A stretch of 6,342 nt of DNA from Pyrinomonadaceae bacterium (lineage in GTDB: Bacteria; Acidobacteriota; Blastocatellia; Pyrinomonadales; Pyrinomonadaceae): NCBI GenBank assembly GCA_025929655.1, contig JAICPV010000140.1, forward strand, positions 1-6,342, given 5' to 3'. Position numbers and translations under genes: made by a program. The notes beneath the pieces were generated by a model that saw only the letters and a list, made by a program, of their open reading frames with translations, was not told where the DNA came from and ran no database searches. Positions 5,065 to 6,342 of this stretch are shown here, piece by piece. Position 1 is the stretch's first letter; each line of letters opens with the position of its first letter.

Positions 5065-5130
5065 GTTCGGAGTTCCGCCTTTAGGCGGCCTGCCGTTATG
5101 GAGGGGCCAGCTAAAGCTGGCACTCCAAAC
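5065..5130. repeat. Inverted REP-like pair with CTTTAG core in the tuf-rpsJ gap
   Basis: Arm one (5065-5088) reads GTTCGGAGT, then TCCGC-CTTTAG-GCGG. Arm two, the reverse complement of 5107-5130, reads GTTTGGAGT, then GCCAG-CTTTAG-CTGG. The arms align without gaps to those at 4650-4734: the 9-nt head is nearly constant and the CTTTAG core is invariant. The stem differs but stays complementary (CCGC/GCGG, CCAG/CTGG, against CAAG/CTTG). The spacer is 18 nt (5089-5106). It fills almost the whole gap and ends one base from the tuf TAA stop. Confidence 0.88.
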
Positions 5131-5131
5131 C

Positions 5132-6319
<1,188 letters not shown>

Positions 6320-6322
6320 CTT

Positions 6323-6329
6323 CTCTCCT
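6323..6329 (-). promoter_or_regulatory. Shine-Dalgarno for tuf
   Basis: AGGAGAG on the coding strand, ending 3 nt before the ATG (AGGAG core with 5-nt spacing). The remaining bases to the window edge (6330-6342) are A/T-rich. They hold no recognisable promoter or upstream gene end that can be supported. Confidence 0.88.
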
Positions 6330-6342
6330 ATTTGTTATTTCA

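Noticed and set aside
5058..5123. N-terminal extension of S10 from an upstream ATG
   Set aside because: The 22 extra residues would be translated from the REP pair, and S10 homologues begin at or near the ATG at 5057.
5058..5131. S10 leader with L4-dependent attenuation
   Set aside because: The gap before rpsJ is only 74 nt and consists of the REP pair; no multi-hairpin leader or U-rich attenuator is present in the operon direction.

Overview
The window is a stretch of the bacterial str/S10 ribosomal-protein locus, read entirely on the minus strand. In transcription order (right to left) it holds tuf (EF-Tu), rpsJ (S10), rplC (L3), rplD (L4), rplW (L23), rplB (L2), rpsS (S19), rplV (L22) and the first 220 codons of rpsC (S3), which runs off the left edge. 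All are intact in frame. This is the canonical order in which fusA-tuf runs directly into S10-L3-L4-L23-L2-S19-L22-S3. The genes supply EF-Tu, which delivers aminoacyl-tRNA, and subunits of the 30S (S10, S19, S3) and 50S (L3, L4, L23, L2, L22). No other protein gene is supported on either strand.

The organism looks like a member of the Acidobacteriota, perhaps of the Blastocatellia/Pyrinomonas side. This is inferred from the EF-Tu N-terminal region (FRSFDSIDNAPEEKARGITI), the tuf-rpsJ junction, moderate-to-high GC and repeat-rich spacers. It was not tested by any search.

The coding content is ordinary; the spacers are not. Only rplD and rplW overlap. Each of the other seven junctions has a gap of 61-95 nt, and each gap is largely filled by a structured repeat. 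Three types occur. (1) Paired, inverted REP-like palindromes lie at tuf/rpsJ and rpsJ/rplC (one family with an invariant CTTTAG core and covarying stems) and at rplV/rpsC (a GGAACGCGGAC family). (2) Degenerate tandem heptanucleotide repeats lie at rplW/rplB, rplB/rpsS and rpsS/rplV. (3) A perfect 13-bp inverted repeat lies at rplC/rplD, directly before the rplD Shine-Dalgarno. The six genes that follow types 1 and 2 have A-rich starts with no good Shine-Dalgarno. tuf, rplD and rplW have clear ones.

Three proteins at or near the ribosomal exit tunnel carry extra low-complexity charged sequence: L22 a tail of about 110 residues, L4 a tail of about 75 residues, and L23 a short acidic insert. No promoter or operon-direction terminator is visible, so transcription probably enters from upstream of tuf, beyond the right edge.
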